Origin: Allacma fusca
Lineage: Eukaryota > Arthropoda > Collembola > Symphypleona > Sminthuridae
Length of the DNA: 64,000 nucleotides
Assembly (NCBI GenBank): GCA_947179485.1
Contig: OX359247.1
Coordinates: 34,572,801-34,636,800 of the forward strand
Direction: 5' to 3'
Below, in pieces: positions 38,985 to 49,889 of this stretch. The translations under genes were made by a program, and so were the position numbers. Each line of letters starts with the position of its first letter. The first letter of the stretch is position 1. The notes beneath the pieces were generated by a model, which was given only the letters and a program-made list of their open reading frames with translations, ran no database searches and was not told where the DNA came from.

Positions 38985-40768
38985 ATGGCGGTTTCCATAC
39001 ATCTGACTCGTCGCGTTAACACGTTGTCACTCAACGTTCTGCGTAATATTATTTTTCTGGGAACGTTGTAGGAAATATCTAAATGTACAGAAAAAATATA
39101 AATTGCCTTGCGATGATTTAAAAAACAGAGCTACCTGTGTATTTTAATGTAGTTCAACGCTGCTCACAAGATGCCCAGAAATATTTAGCAGATTGGAGTG
39201 GCTCCTGGATGGAACTGATGACCCGAAGTTAAAACTGGAGTGCTACCGGTCGTTACGAAATGCAATGGTTTTTCATGACAATCAAAATCATCTGAGAGAA
39301 ATGACGAGAATAATTCCAAAAACTTTGGAATTTCTACAGAAGACGGATATTTGCTCAAACCAGGATGACAAAATGCTGTACAAAATATGCTTACAATTTG
39401 TAATCAATTGTATTATTGGAAATGAAGCAAATGCGGCAATAGTGGGCGATACTTCGAAAGATTTTATGTAAGACTCGGTGTCGTTTTTTTATTTACATTT
39501 TATTGCATTTTTTGTCATATTTTGGGGTTGTGCAAATTTAGAGTAATTAAGTTTGTAAGCACTGTAGGAATATTGATATTTATAAATTTATGTTGTATCT
39601 AATTATTCATACAGAATCTGGTATTTAAAGAATAATTTTAAAGAAGCGGCCTACCTGGTGAATACGTTACTGAATATAAGACCTGAGTTTGCATTGAATT
39701 TCGGAGACTCTGATAATTTCCAGCTTTTCCTGGACGACTTGGACTCGGAACCGAAGTAATTTTAGTCTAGATTTACTAATCATAATACAGTACATTGAAC
39801 TGTGAGTTTGATTAGATTTGAATGATGCTGTGAAAGAATTGAAGGAAAAAAGTAAGTATGTATTTCTTGACTTGCAGCTTGTTATGCCTTGAAACTCTTG
39901 CATCAAATGGGGAATACCTGCGATTATCGTACCATAACCTTTCAATGGACCAGAGATTAAGTTTTTTAGATTTGATTACCACGTCTCCGTGCAAAAAAGC
40001 AGTGGATTTCTTTATGGAAATATTCCAGATAAAGGCGGATTCCATATTAAAATCAGATTTGAATCAAATTGAGAGGGATTTCCACGAAATCTTGCAACTT
40101 ACCTGTTTGGTTTCAGGATTTAACGAGTTGGAGGAAATTAACCTCTTGCAACAGCAAGGAGGTTTTGTAATGACGGTTATTCGTAAGTACTTACTTGGGT
40201 ACATATTTTGTTATGTATTACAACAAGAAATTGATGTAAACAAAAGTATTGAATATATTTGGCTCCAATGATTTTTACATAGAGTTGTTAAAAATGACGA
40301 AAGCTCACGAAGCATTTGATCCAATTGAGAAACTAACGGAGTTTACGAAGGAAGAACAAAATCATCCAACGTTCATGTTCAAGGCTCACTTAATCCGCTT
40401 ATTGGGAAATTTGTCTTACCGACATCCTGGAAATCAAATACTGGTATTATTTGTTTTCTTATTTGTTTCAGAATTTAGGGAGTAGAATAATACAGCCGAA
40501 AATGATTTTATTTCAGATAGGACAACAGTGTTTATCGATTATTCTGGACTACACAAAAATCGACACCCTCAATCCCTTCATTTCCCAGTGGTCAATTTTA
40601 GCAATCCGTAATTTGTTGGAAGGGAGTACTGAAAATCAAGATATTGTGAAGAATTTGAGGTTAACTGGAACAGCGTATTCAAGCGTCTTACAAGAATTTG
40701 GCATAAAAATTGGTATGAATGATGAAAACAAGCCCTGTATGGCGCAGGAGGACAGGGACAAGTTTTAG
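38985..40768 (+). CDS. ATXN10: Ataxin-10 homologue
   Basis: Cytoplasmic armadillo-like repeat protein linked to cytokinesis and neurite growth in vertebrates. Exons in phase: candidate exon 1 at 38985-39067, then 39153-39467, 39615-39755, 39878-40182, 40283-40443, 40517-40768; 418 aa (human 475). Family landmarks are LKLECYRSLRNAMV near the N-terminus (human ECFRCLRNAC), LQFVINCIIGNEANA, and the C-terminal Atx10 domain: FKAHLIRLLGNLSYRHPGNQ across the exon 5/6 junction to LDYTKIDTLNPFISQWSILA, then IRNLLEGSTENQDIV. Exon 2 has no in-frame ATG, so exon 1 (MAVSIHLTRRVNTLSLNVLR, donor GTAGGA, 85-bp intron) was chosen on phase and position; it is the weakest part. Exons 2-6 are well supported. Confidence 0.88.
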
Positions 40769-40941
40769 TGTAGAATCGGTGTACGTATGATGTGTAAGAT
40801 ATGTTCTTAGTGCTTACTTACTACTGCTCATTTTTATGCGTTTTTGCAAATCCTGATGTATGACATTTATGGTCAACTTTTTTCGAAAGTAAATATTTTT
40901 TTGCTGCAATTCGTTTACACAACTAATAGCGGTTTACATAA

Positions 40942-40947
40942 AATAAA
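40942..40947 (+). terminator. Candidate poly(A) signal of ATXN10
   Basis: AATAAA on the plus strand, about 175 nt after the ataxin-10 stop. Confidence 0.4.
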
Positions 40948-41469
40948 ACACATGACATTATAAATTGAAGGTTTTATCCCATGTCTGAAGCAGAAGTTTA
41001 TTAGATTGAACACCGAAACAGAATTGAATTGACACTGCAAACCACTCATTGTTCGCACAGTTGCGCAAATATTGCATGAGCGAACAAATGCGTCAATGAA
41101 ATCGTCATTTCTACAGATTTCTCGGAGTTCAATAGTAGCAACATTAACACTGTAACGTTGAACAATGTTAACCAGACATGACATGTTTAAATAGAAAATA
41201 ATTACGCTAAAACTTTTACAAATTACCTTTAAAATCGCATCCACACTGTCATACAAAGCATGTAAATTATATTACTTGACGGACGTAATGGTTAAACAAT
41301 GTATGGATAGAGATAATCCACAACAGTATAATTTCTATTTCTAACAGATATATGTAGTATTTATCATAGCAATTTAAATGAATATAGTATTCTGACATCG
41401 ACGAGAACAAATTTCATTCATATTCAATAAGACATCTACAAACCGATTATAATGGAGAAGCTTAATTTT
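40948..41469. other. Convergent intergenic space between ATXN10 and SPT5
   Basis: About 0.5 kb between the 3' ends of two converging genes. An open frame on the minus strand here (40915-41256) shows no recognisable features. Confidence 0.5.
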
Positions 41470-41479
41470 TTTATTTATT
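41470..41479 (-). terminator. Overlapping AATAAA hexamers at the SPT5 stop codon
   Basis: On the minus strand the end of SPT5 reads AAATATAAATAAATAAA. Two AATAAA hexamers overlap or abut the TAA stop. If used, the 3' UTR would be extremely short; a chance AT-rich match is also possible. Confidence 0.3.
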
Positions 41480-44400
41480 TATATTTATAATCATGGTGGT
41501 GTTCATTATCTGTGAACTTGCCGAGGCAGCGCAACGGCAAAAGCTGAATTGAATCTTCATTAAGATGCCTAGCATCCATTTCTACAACACCATCTTCCCC
41601 ATCTACGGAAGTCAGAACTCCGGTCTGTTCACGACAGTCGCCTTAATAGAACAAAATTATCCATCATGTTAATTAAAACATTACACAGTTTGAAGTATTT
41701 CGTACTCTTTCATAGTTCGACTTAAATCTTCTTACCAGCTATAACCTTCACTCGTTCTCCTGGTTTAGGAACAACTGGCTTCAATTGGTCCGGCTGAATG
41801 TTAACAGTACGTTCCTCTTGAAGTAAAAACACTGCACAAGTATTTGCCTAAGGAGTAAATATAAGACAATGTGAGAATTTTACACTCACTACTAGTGATT
41901 ATAACATGTCAACACTCGTCTGGAATAATACAACTATAAAAATTAAATGAATTCTTACGAGAACATTCCGAATAATTCCTATCTGTGCTCTGAGTCCAGG
42001 TTCGGGATGGGACTCTTTAATAATTACTTCAATTCCAGTGGCATGCCACTCCATAGTTGAAGAGTAATGATCCAAACCTAGATAAATATTGGTCCCGTTA
42101 TTTTGCTCAGTAGTTGCATTTAAAAATTGTATATGAGTTAACTCATTTGTTGAGGTAAAACTTAAATACCTGTTCCAGGTGTCTGCGGATGAAATCCTGC
42201 GCTAGGTGTCATTGGACTTGCATAAGTCATTGGACTTGGGTTGTAACCCGGACTCGGTGTAGGTTGGTAGCTTCCACTTGGGCTTGGATTGTCCAAAAAT
42301 CCTCCTGGACTAGGAGTGGGCTGGTTATACGCCGACAGGGACGCAGGACTCTGCTGATACGGACTGTAGCTTGAATGATCAGATGCATAACCTCCCGGAG
42401 TTTGAGGAGTGTAAGGGGTAGCCGAGTACCCTGGAGTGGCTGGATTGTACGACGAATCGTAGTTGTAATCTTGCTCTTCTCTAGCCGGTGTAGCTGAAAC
42501 ACCAGGATCCCATGCTGGTGTCCTGGATCCGTCCGTATGCAATGGAGTTTGATTACCTCCACTGTAGTGAGGCGTTCGGGAACCTGTAGAAATACATAGA
42601 CACCAGCCATAAATTTCTTATAAAACATAAGAGCCGCGAAATATTGTTTACGTGGTCTACGATTTATGACAGTTAATATTACTGGTGTAAAATTAGTGTT
42701 ATTTATTTAGTTGTACTTATGATAAAATATATTACCATCCATCATAGGTGTTCTGCTTCCATCATCTCTTCTGTACATTGGAGTAGCACTAGCTCCGGCA
42801 GCATTATATGTAGGTGTTCTGCTGTAAGTGGTAACATTACCAGTTTTTCCACCAGCTCCCCCAATTACCTGAATACGATTACAATCGACGGAAATAGTCT
42901 GACAACTTGAGTGCAATTCAATCCTAGCAGTAGTTTCCGTTGCATCCTTCACAATTCCAATAGAACCTTTATAATGCCCTTGAGTAATTTTTATTGTCTG
43001 TCCAATCAAATTTCTATTCCTGATGTTTGAGCGTGCTTCTCCTGGTCGATGATTCTGAGTACCTCCAGGGCCCATGTGAGACATTGGAGAACGTCCTCCA
43101 GACAGGATATTTACCGATCCAGAGGATGGATGTAAGGGTGAGTGTAACCGCGGACTCATGTAGCCTCCTGATATAACCGAGTTGCTAGTAGGTGTGCTAG
43201 ATTTTGTACCTCCAGCTAATTCAAGGTGAGCTGTTTTACACACGAATATTCCACCGTTTTCCAAGCACATCCTCGAGTACAAAAACGCATAATTCCTGTA
43301 GATGTGACGGATTTCTCCTTCACGAACGGGATGAGCTCCATCCAAAACGTTAACGATGTCTCGTTTCTGAATTGTGTTCTGTCTACTATCAACCCCTAAT
43401 ACATGACGCGACTCCCGACGTTTCTGAATCGACTGAGGTTTTTTCTCCACAACTTTCCCGGTCATAGAGAGGACATGAAAAAGTTCTTTTTCTAATCTCA
43501 CTATCACACCCACTGTGTTAGGGCTGAAAAATGAATAACATTACGTCATGCTTATTAACAACTAAGATTAACCTATAATACATTAATATGGTAACGACGC
43601 ATCCAGTGAAAAATAAACTACTTTACTTACTCGATTTGAACTAAATCTCCCCACTGGAAATGACCCATTGAATCAACTCCACTGGCCATATCAGAGCAAA
43701 GTTGCAGATCCTTCGGCAAAACTTTCAGTTCGTGCATTGTTAAGTCGCTGAATAGATACGCACAATGGGGCTCCACTCGAACAATCAATCCTGTGTCGCC
43801 TTCATATTTTCCACTGATGACCCGAACGTGATCCCCTTGTACAAAAAACTTCTCCAACTCCTGAGATTGAAAATCTAGTGCATCTTTCAGGTCTTCGTGC
43901 TTGGGCTGAATTGTAATCTTATTTCCATCGATTGCCAAGATCTTTCCTTGTAAATTAGTCAATTCTCCTTCGACAACTTGAACATTATCTCCAGTAGCAA
44001 ATGCATGTCTATCCTCCGCAGTCTTGTTGGATATTTCCAATTCCAGACCTTCCACAGGAGCTTCATTAAACCTTTCTAATTCTGCCAGCGTAGGAGCCAC
44101 TCCATCAGTAACAATAGCCGTAATGGAGAATGTTTTGTACAAAAAGCCTTTATGACTGTATCGGTTAGATTCAAACAGTAAGAAATCACCATCCGAGGTA
44201 ATTTCTCCACCAATATTCCGTATCTCATCAGGATTAAAAGGTTTAGCCACCGGGCGCCGTTTTTTCTTTCTTTTTAAATCCATGTCTAACTTGGGATCTC
44301 GTAACGCTCCTCTCATTCGCTGATAATCGATTCGGGGAAGTAGCTTCAAGTGAACCTGATTTTGTGCCAAGTCTACATAATCAATTTGAGCTATATCATC

Positions 44401-46037
44401 CTTGTACAACCCTCGCTTTAGTCGAACCCACTGCTTCGGTTTCAAACCAACTTGTTCTTTCGTAACTCGGAGTACATCAGTCATTTCCGTGATGGGAACC
44501 ATCTGTTGTTTATAAATACCTATCCTTAAGTTACCGATCCCTTCAATCGCTTGCTTAACATGGGTTTGCTTGTACGCCTCAATGTATACGTAGCCTTTGA
44601 TTCCTTCTGGAGCAATAACGGACTTAATCTGAAGGGGTTCGTGGGCTGGAGAATTAGCGTACGCTATTCCTTTACGCATCAACTGTAGAACTGTTTGTTT
44701 CTCCTCTCCTAACCGACATTTTACCATCCACAGTGACGGATCTCTATCAAAGGAAGACTTCAATTAAAATCTAACTCAGCTGATTACACATAAACTTACT
44801 ATATGTTAAAATAAACCACAGTATATATAAAATACTTTGGTTTATCACCACATAATAAAAATGACAAATCGATATTTTCCTAACTTGATTCCCGGAAGCA
44901 GGGTCTGCTGAGTGATCTCATCGGACATATCCTCCCCTCCATCTCCAAAATGGCGAGCAGCTACTGCCTCATCTGCATACTTCTGCTTCAAATACTTCTC
45001 CAGCTCTTCTTCCTTCTGTGAGCTACAGAATAAACGTAAAAATATTTAATACCAAACACAACCCACATTTTGTACACAAGCTAAAATATCATCCACTACA
45101 CCACATGAAAAGTACAGGTCTCATTTCTTCTTACTCCCAAATTGTCTGTCGTCGAGAGTGAGCATCAATATCTCTAGCCGTGGGACCATGCTCCTCCAAA
45201 TCCTGAAGATTGTAATTCTCCGCCCCATCTTCCCATTCTTCTTCATCCTCAATATCATCGTCTACTTCAGCTTCTTCCAAAATGAAGCCTCCCCCACCTC
45301 CACGATGTTTTTTCCTAGGTCTGAACTCATCATCTTCCTCCTCCTCCTCATCATACTCATCCTTTCAATCACAAGAATTTCAATTACTAATAATGAAGCC
45401 GCCTTCATCTTCACAGTAATAAAATCCAAAGCAATTTCCAACTTCAAATTCCAATTGTCTATATATGCTTACAAACAAAAATGTGCTGTCCATACAAGTA
45501 CTACTACACTACTAAACAAATAACTGCAAGAAATTGAGAATTAAAGAGGCACTGGACTAAATTAAATTAAAACAAACAGCGCCTCTTGACACTCCCGAGT
45601 CAATTGAGATCACTGAATAGTATCTACGCAACAGAAGGAAAATTTCGGTGGCATGCTTATCACCAGAAGATTTCCATACCTCCAGGATTGTTGGTCTTTT
45701 GATGCGTTTGTGACGCTTCTAATAATATTTCAAATAATTTACATACATCATCATTACTTCATTAACACTAATACTTCAACATCCCTCCACATCCACATTT
45801 CTCCGAATTCTTGAAACAGTATCATATATATCACAAACGTACTCATATCCCTTCATCGTCAAATAATCTCGCTAATATTCCTTAAATTACTCCTGTACCT
45901 CCAAAATTACGTTGATGCCCCATCACCAAATTATTTATTACAATTAATAGTTTAGTTACCTCACTCTTATTTGTAATATCCTCTCCCTCAGGCTCCTGTT
46001 CATCTTCCACGCCTTCGGAACCTTCGCTATCCGACAT
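41475..46037 (-). CDS. SUPT5H: Transcription elongation factor SPT5 (DSIF large subunit)
   Basis: Partner of SPT4 in DSIF. It clamps RNA polymerase II, supports promoter-proximal pausing and, once phosphorylated by P-TEFb, processive elongation. Ten exons in phase: 46037-45960, 45718-45680, 45361-45135, 45022-44885, 44743-43631, 43523-42736, 42583-42170, 42077-41959, 41847-41736, 41641-41475; about 1064 aa (human 1087). Order: acidic N-terminus ([20 protein letters not shown]; a basic KRHKRIKRP microexon of 39 nt); NGN domain from [15 protein letters not shown] (about 161) through [20 protein letters not shown]; successive KOW domains ([76 protein letters not shown]); CTR1 with repeated GSRTP/YSRTP; CTR2 with repeated PTPSPG; and a terminal KOW pair ([20 protein letters not shown], then DGEDGVV). 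All domains are present and intact. Confidence 0.96.
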
Positions 46038-46603
46038 GTTCACTCACTCCCTTAGGTCCTTAGTAGTGTCCGTCCGTTCACTTACTCCAAAGCTCCTATT
46101 TTTACTAAAATCCGAACGCAAGGCTAATTCCAAAATTCAAATTCCTTTAAACCAGATGCTCCCGTTATGTGGAACAACTCAAGTCAATGATATGTCTTGA
46201 TAATCTACATAAGGTTAATCACATCCCAACAGATCCCAATTTCCCAATGCAAAACAAATCTGGCAGCGACTTACCTGAGATATTAAATGAGAACCACAGA
46301 AGAACCAGTCAATGAATTCCAATCAATTTTTCAATGGCGTTTCGCGTTTGTCCTGTAATTTCATACTTTCCCGCAACTTCCACACTCTCATATTCAAAAC
46401 TCCAGCAGATGGACACAAACGCAGGGTTCCTTCACGCCGAGCAGTTTGTGTCCACCTTGGCTTCAGACGAGTGTTGGCTAGTCTTTCAGTTCCCTGTTCT
46501 GGGATACTGTCGAATCCAATGCTTACTAATAGGCAGTAAGGTTTGGGGCAAGGTGAGAATTTATCTGAAGGAATTGAGATACAAGTGAAGGGTGATACAT
46601 AAT
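46038..46603. other. Promoter and 5' UTR region of SPT5
   Basis: A minus-strand splice donor (CTCAG then GTAAGTCGC, exon end 46275) suggests a non-coding first exon above it. The plus-strand frame at 46334-46588 has no family features and overlaps this region, so I do not call it a gene. Confidence 0.45.
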
Positions 46604-49024
46604 AGTTTTAAATGTCAATTAAAAATTATTGGAATCAAATATTTGTACATGCGAAATCCGCCTATTATAGAAGGGGTCTCTAAGCTCTAGTAGGGATGAC
46701 ACAAAATAATTACACAAATAATAACGAAGGAATGTTCATAAAAAAATTAGCAACATTCTAAATGCATCTCCAAAGCAAACTCTTGAACTCCCTTAAAAAA
46801 TCTGCACTTATCAGGGGTCCCTCGCGCAATGAGACTCAACGTGAGAGGGACCCCTGATAAGCCGGGATTGAACATCGCCAGCAGTGATTAATGCTACGGG
46901 AGATTTACTAATTTTACTATTGATGTTGATTGACCTGAGCTCAAGCTATTGTTGGTTGCTCAGAAATAATACATGTGGCTGTATGGTTGCGAATATTGAA
47001 AACTTAGATTTGAGAGTAATCCCACGATACATGACAATAATTGGGTGCGTGATGACGAGGCTTTTTTGCATGCTGGGATCATCTGATAGGGAATGTTTGA
47101 GATTTTGCCAAAGATTATAAATTATCAGGACTGTTGGTGAGAGAGGTAGTAATTGGCGTGATGGGACAGTCGAAGATTGAATCTTCTTAATAGATTTGAC
47201 TAAACAAGTTAAAACCCTTCCGCAGTTCGTCAAATCCCAGGCTGCAGCCGTTGATTTAAGAATTGGCTATTGTCTTCGGTGTGTATACACTGTTTGTAAA
47301 TGTAACGGTGCTGGTGCTACATAAGGATTTGTTGGTTTACAATTACAAGTTTCGGTTACAACAGGTGTAAGTATGTATATGTAAGTAAACCGTTTGCCAG
47401 AACGTTTCATGTTGGGCCAAACCGCCTACACGTGTGTAGGAAGGATTGGAATTTGAAATGTAAATAAATTATACACATTATAGACAAACCCCTGCGATTA
47501 TGATTGTTCACGGTTTAATATATGATCACTTTGCATTTTAATTTTCAGTTGAAGCTATGTGTAGTTGTAATACGATTAATGCGGAGGTGTCGATGCTTAA
47601 ATACAATAGGTATAATTATCAATTATTATAATTATACCCTTGGCTTAATACAATTTCTATCTTGGGGGTTACTAACGTGTCTATACATACGTATATAGCT
47701 TCTACCGTTCAGAGCAGTGCTCAGGCACTTTTTACCAACAGCGTTGGTATGAAGCAGTCATACACTATTGGGTCAATTTCAGTTGGGGAAAAATAAATAA
47801 CTGTTCAAAAAATCCAGGACATTGAAGGAGCTTCAGGTGATCGTGGATGGACAAATTACTAAATAATTTGGTAAAAATCCAATCAACCAAAATTATTTCT
47901 GAATGTTTAGACATAGGGCTATATCGATTAAAATAACATAACAGAAAGTTGCGAGAAGCGCAATGGCAGCTAGCCGCCTCAAAATTTCAACCCAGAGTTG
48001 CAAGTTGTGAGGTTGTGGTCCAGGACACTAAAAATTACTCATCAGCTGAATCAGGCAAACTTTATGCGCAATACCTTGTGTAATTTTGTAGTACTTTAAA
48101 CACAAGTTTTTCCAGGTAATAAATGATAAGAGTAGGTAAAGTAGGAACGATAGTTCAAAGATTATCATGGCATCATTTGCCGCAGTCTACAGTCACAAAC
48201 TTCACATAACACCCGGGTTTTGGGATTTAAATATGTGCACAGGACAGGCGATTTGATCGGAAGAGACACTTGCCGGGGATTCTTTGGGAGGTCTAGTATT
48301 GGTTTCTTCCCTATTAGAATTACTAGACGATGACCTGGAAATGGAAGAGTAGGAGCGCAGAATCGGTGAGGGCTGGCTTGACGAAGGTTTTGCAGCTCCC
48401 GACGAACCTTTCAAGGTTTCAGTGTCAAGTTTGAGTGTAGGGATTTCTTCATCAAATTTGAAGTCTCTACTCTTAACACAAATTTCACAAATGTTCCCTT
48501 CGGCGTGATTAACATAGGTGCAATGAGGACATTCCCATGGCTCGGGAATACTAATATTCAAAAGAAGTCTTCCAGGAATGTCCATATTATCGTTAGGCTT
48601 ATGGTTTTTCTGCAGCCCGTTGTCATCTTTGACTTTATCTCTTCTCCGCTCATTCTGGCAACTACTGGAGTTAGTATTATGGTCATAAGCAGAGTGTAAG
48701 GGTTGTCGAGAACGTTTCACTTTTTCTTGGGCTAATTGTAAGTTATGATGTTTCATGTCAATATCGAGCCAGTTAGGTTCATCTAACAAAGTAGAGTCAC
48801 TTCCTCCTTCATTGTTGCTTAGGTTAGGAACTATCCGAGGGCCAGAATGGGAGTCAGGAGGATTTGAAGAAAGAAGCTTGTTGTAATAGGCGGTTTCCAA
48901 ACTGTCTGGACCGATTTCGGTGGGAAGTTCTTTACCTTTACTTGAATGAATGGGCTTGAAATTCTCAGCATTTTCAACACTTGAACTACTATGATTTGAA
49001 ACCGTTTTTGGAATACACGGTGAC
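46604..49024. repeat. Segmental duplication, copy 1 (with the chimeric paralogue)
   Basis: Matches the block at 49515-54175 in the same orientation, at an identity that looks near 90% and almost 100% in places (for example 48241-48300 against 52721-52780 differs at about one base). It covers the 3' flank (46604-48201) and the body of the small gene at 48202-49269. Compared with copy 2 it lacks two insertions and carries a private hairpin. Confidence 0.9.
46807..46861. repeat. Perfect 17-bp inverted repeat (hairpin)
   Basis: cttatcaggggtccctc at 46807-46823 is exactly complementary to 46845-46861, with a 21-nt loop. Copy 2 of the duplication keeps only the left arm (near 49697) and lacks about 60 bp including the right arm. 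It is therefore either an insertion here or a deletion there. Confidence 0.85.
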
Positions 49025-49269
49025 AAGGAAGCTGAATTTGGAAGCTGAAAGTGATCCGGATCTGTGACAGCATTAATTTGAAGCCGTTCAGGATCAGTCG
49101 ACGAGGGAGCCGAACCGTCCAAAGAAGACACCAGACGATTAGCATAAGTCGCCAGCTTGCCAGCGTGTACTGACAGTAAGTCAACCTCAGATCCCGTGAG
49201 CTGACTCAAAATAGTGACCTGAAGACGAATCAGCTCCAACAAACGACGCTGTGCAGAGTCAAGACTCAT
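48202..49269 (-). CDS. Chimeric partial paralogue of the tamozhennic/SPATA2-like gene
   Basis: 355 aa, one coding exon. The ATG at 49269 lies two bases after an acceptor (TTTCAG|AC ATG); a non-coding 5' exon ends at 49383. Residues 1 to about 83 (MSLDSAQRRLLELIRLQVTI...) match nothing in the neighbouring gene and I do not recognise them. From IPKTVSN onward the protein is built from segments of the gene at 52641-55634, but in the order 1-3-2-4: FKPIHSS, then SKGK...DSLETAYYNKLLSSNPPDS, then GGSD...DEPNWLDIDMKHHNL, then QNERRRDKVKDDNG to the zinc finger. One RanBP2/NZF finger is intact (PWECPHCTYVNHAEGNICEIC, from about residue 244). The second is lost through a 2-nt deletion, so the protein ends VHIFKSQNPGVM. 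There is no PUB domain. The frame is open throughout, so it may be expressed; otherwise it is a young pseudogene. Confidence 0.7.
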   Translation of the reverse strand: MSLDSAQRRLLELIRLQVTILSQLTGSEVDLLSVHAGKLATYANRLVSSLDGSAPSSTDPERLQINAVTDPDHFQLPNSASLSPCIPKTVSNHSSSSVENAENFKPIHSSKGKELPTEIGPDSLETAYYNKLLSSNPPDSHSGPRIVPNLSNNEGGSDSTLLDEPNWLDIDMKHHNLQLAQEKVKRSRQPLHSAYDHNTNSSSCQNERRRDKVKDDNGLQKNHKPNDNMDIPGRLLLNISIPEPWECPHCTYVNHAEGNICEICVKSRDFKFDEEIPTLKLDTETLKGSSGAAKPSSSQPSPILRSYSSISRSSSSNSNREETNTRPPKESPASVSSDQIACPVHIFKSQNPGVM

Positions 49270-49271
49270 GT

Positions 49272-49512
49272 CTGAAATTGTTACAATACCAAAACCCAAA
49301 CTAAGAATTAAAAATTGGTAATCATGAATTAAAGCACCTGACACAAACAATCCCAAAAATAAAGAAAAACTAAGAAACTCACCTGCCAGTCAAAAACAAC
49401 AATACATTAACAAGTCACATACGTACAAAAAAGTCAAACACCGGAATTAAATCGTCACTTTCTGCAAATCTGAACACCGCTCAAAACACCTCATGTTTGA
49501 CAGACACATAGA
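49272..49512 (-). promoter_or_regulatory. 5' UTR exon, small intron and promoter of the chimeric paralogue
   Basis: The minus strand shows CTGGCAG|GTGAGTTTC (exon end 49383) and an acceptor at 49272-49273, giving a 111-bp intron before the start codon. Only about 130 bp separate this exon end from the start of copy 2 of the duplication, so the promoter must be short or lie within copy 2. Confidence 0.45.
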
Positions 49513-49889
49513 TTGGTTTTAAATTCAATTAAAAATTATTGGAATCAAATATATGCGAAATTCGCCTATTATAGAAGAGGTCTCTAAGCTCTAGTAGGGA
49601 TGACACAACAGAATTCTGCGAAGGAATGTTCGTAGAAAAAATTAGCTACATTCCAAATGCATCTCCAAACTGTTGGACTCCCTTAAAAAACATGCACTTA
49701 TCAGGGGCCCCTCTCTCAACGAGACTCAATGTGAGATTTACTAATTTTACTACTTATTTTGATTGACCTGAACTCCGCTTATTGTAGGTAGCTCAGAAAT
49801 AATACATAGCTGTCTGATTGCGAATTGAGAACTTAGATTTGAGAATGTTCCCACAATATGTGACAATGATTGAGTGCGTGATGACTAGG

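Noticed and set aside
46334..46588. 84-residue open frame on the plus strand upstream of SPT5
   Set aside because: No recognisable motif, no splice context, and it overlaps the likely SPT5 5' UTR exon on the other strand.
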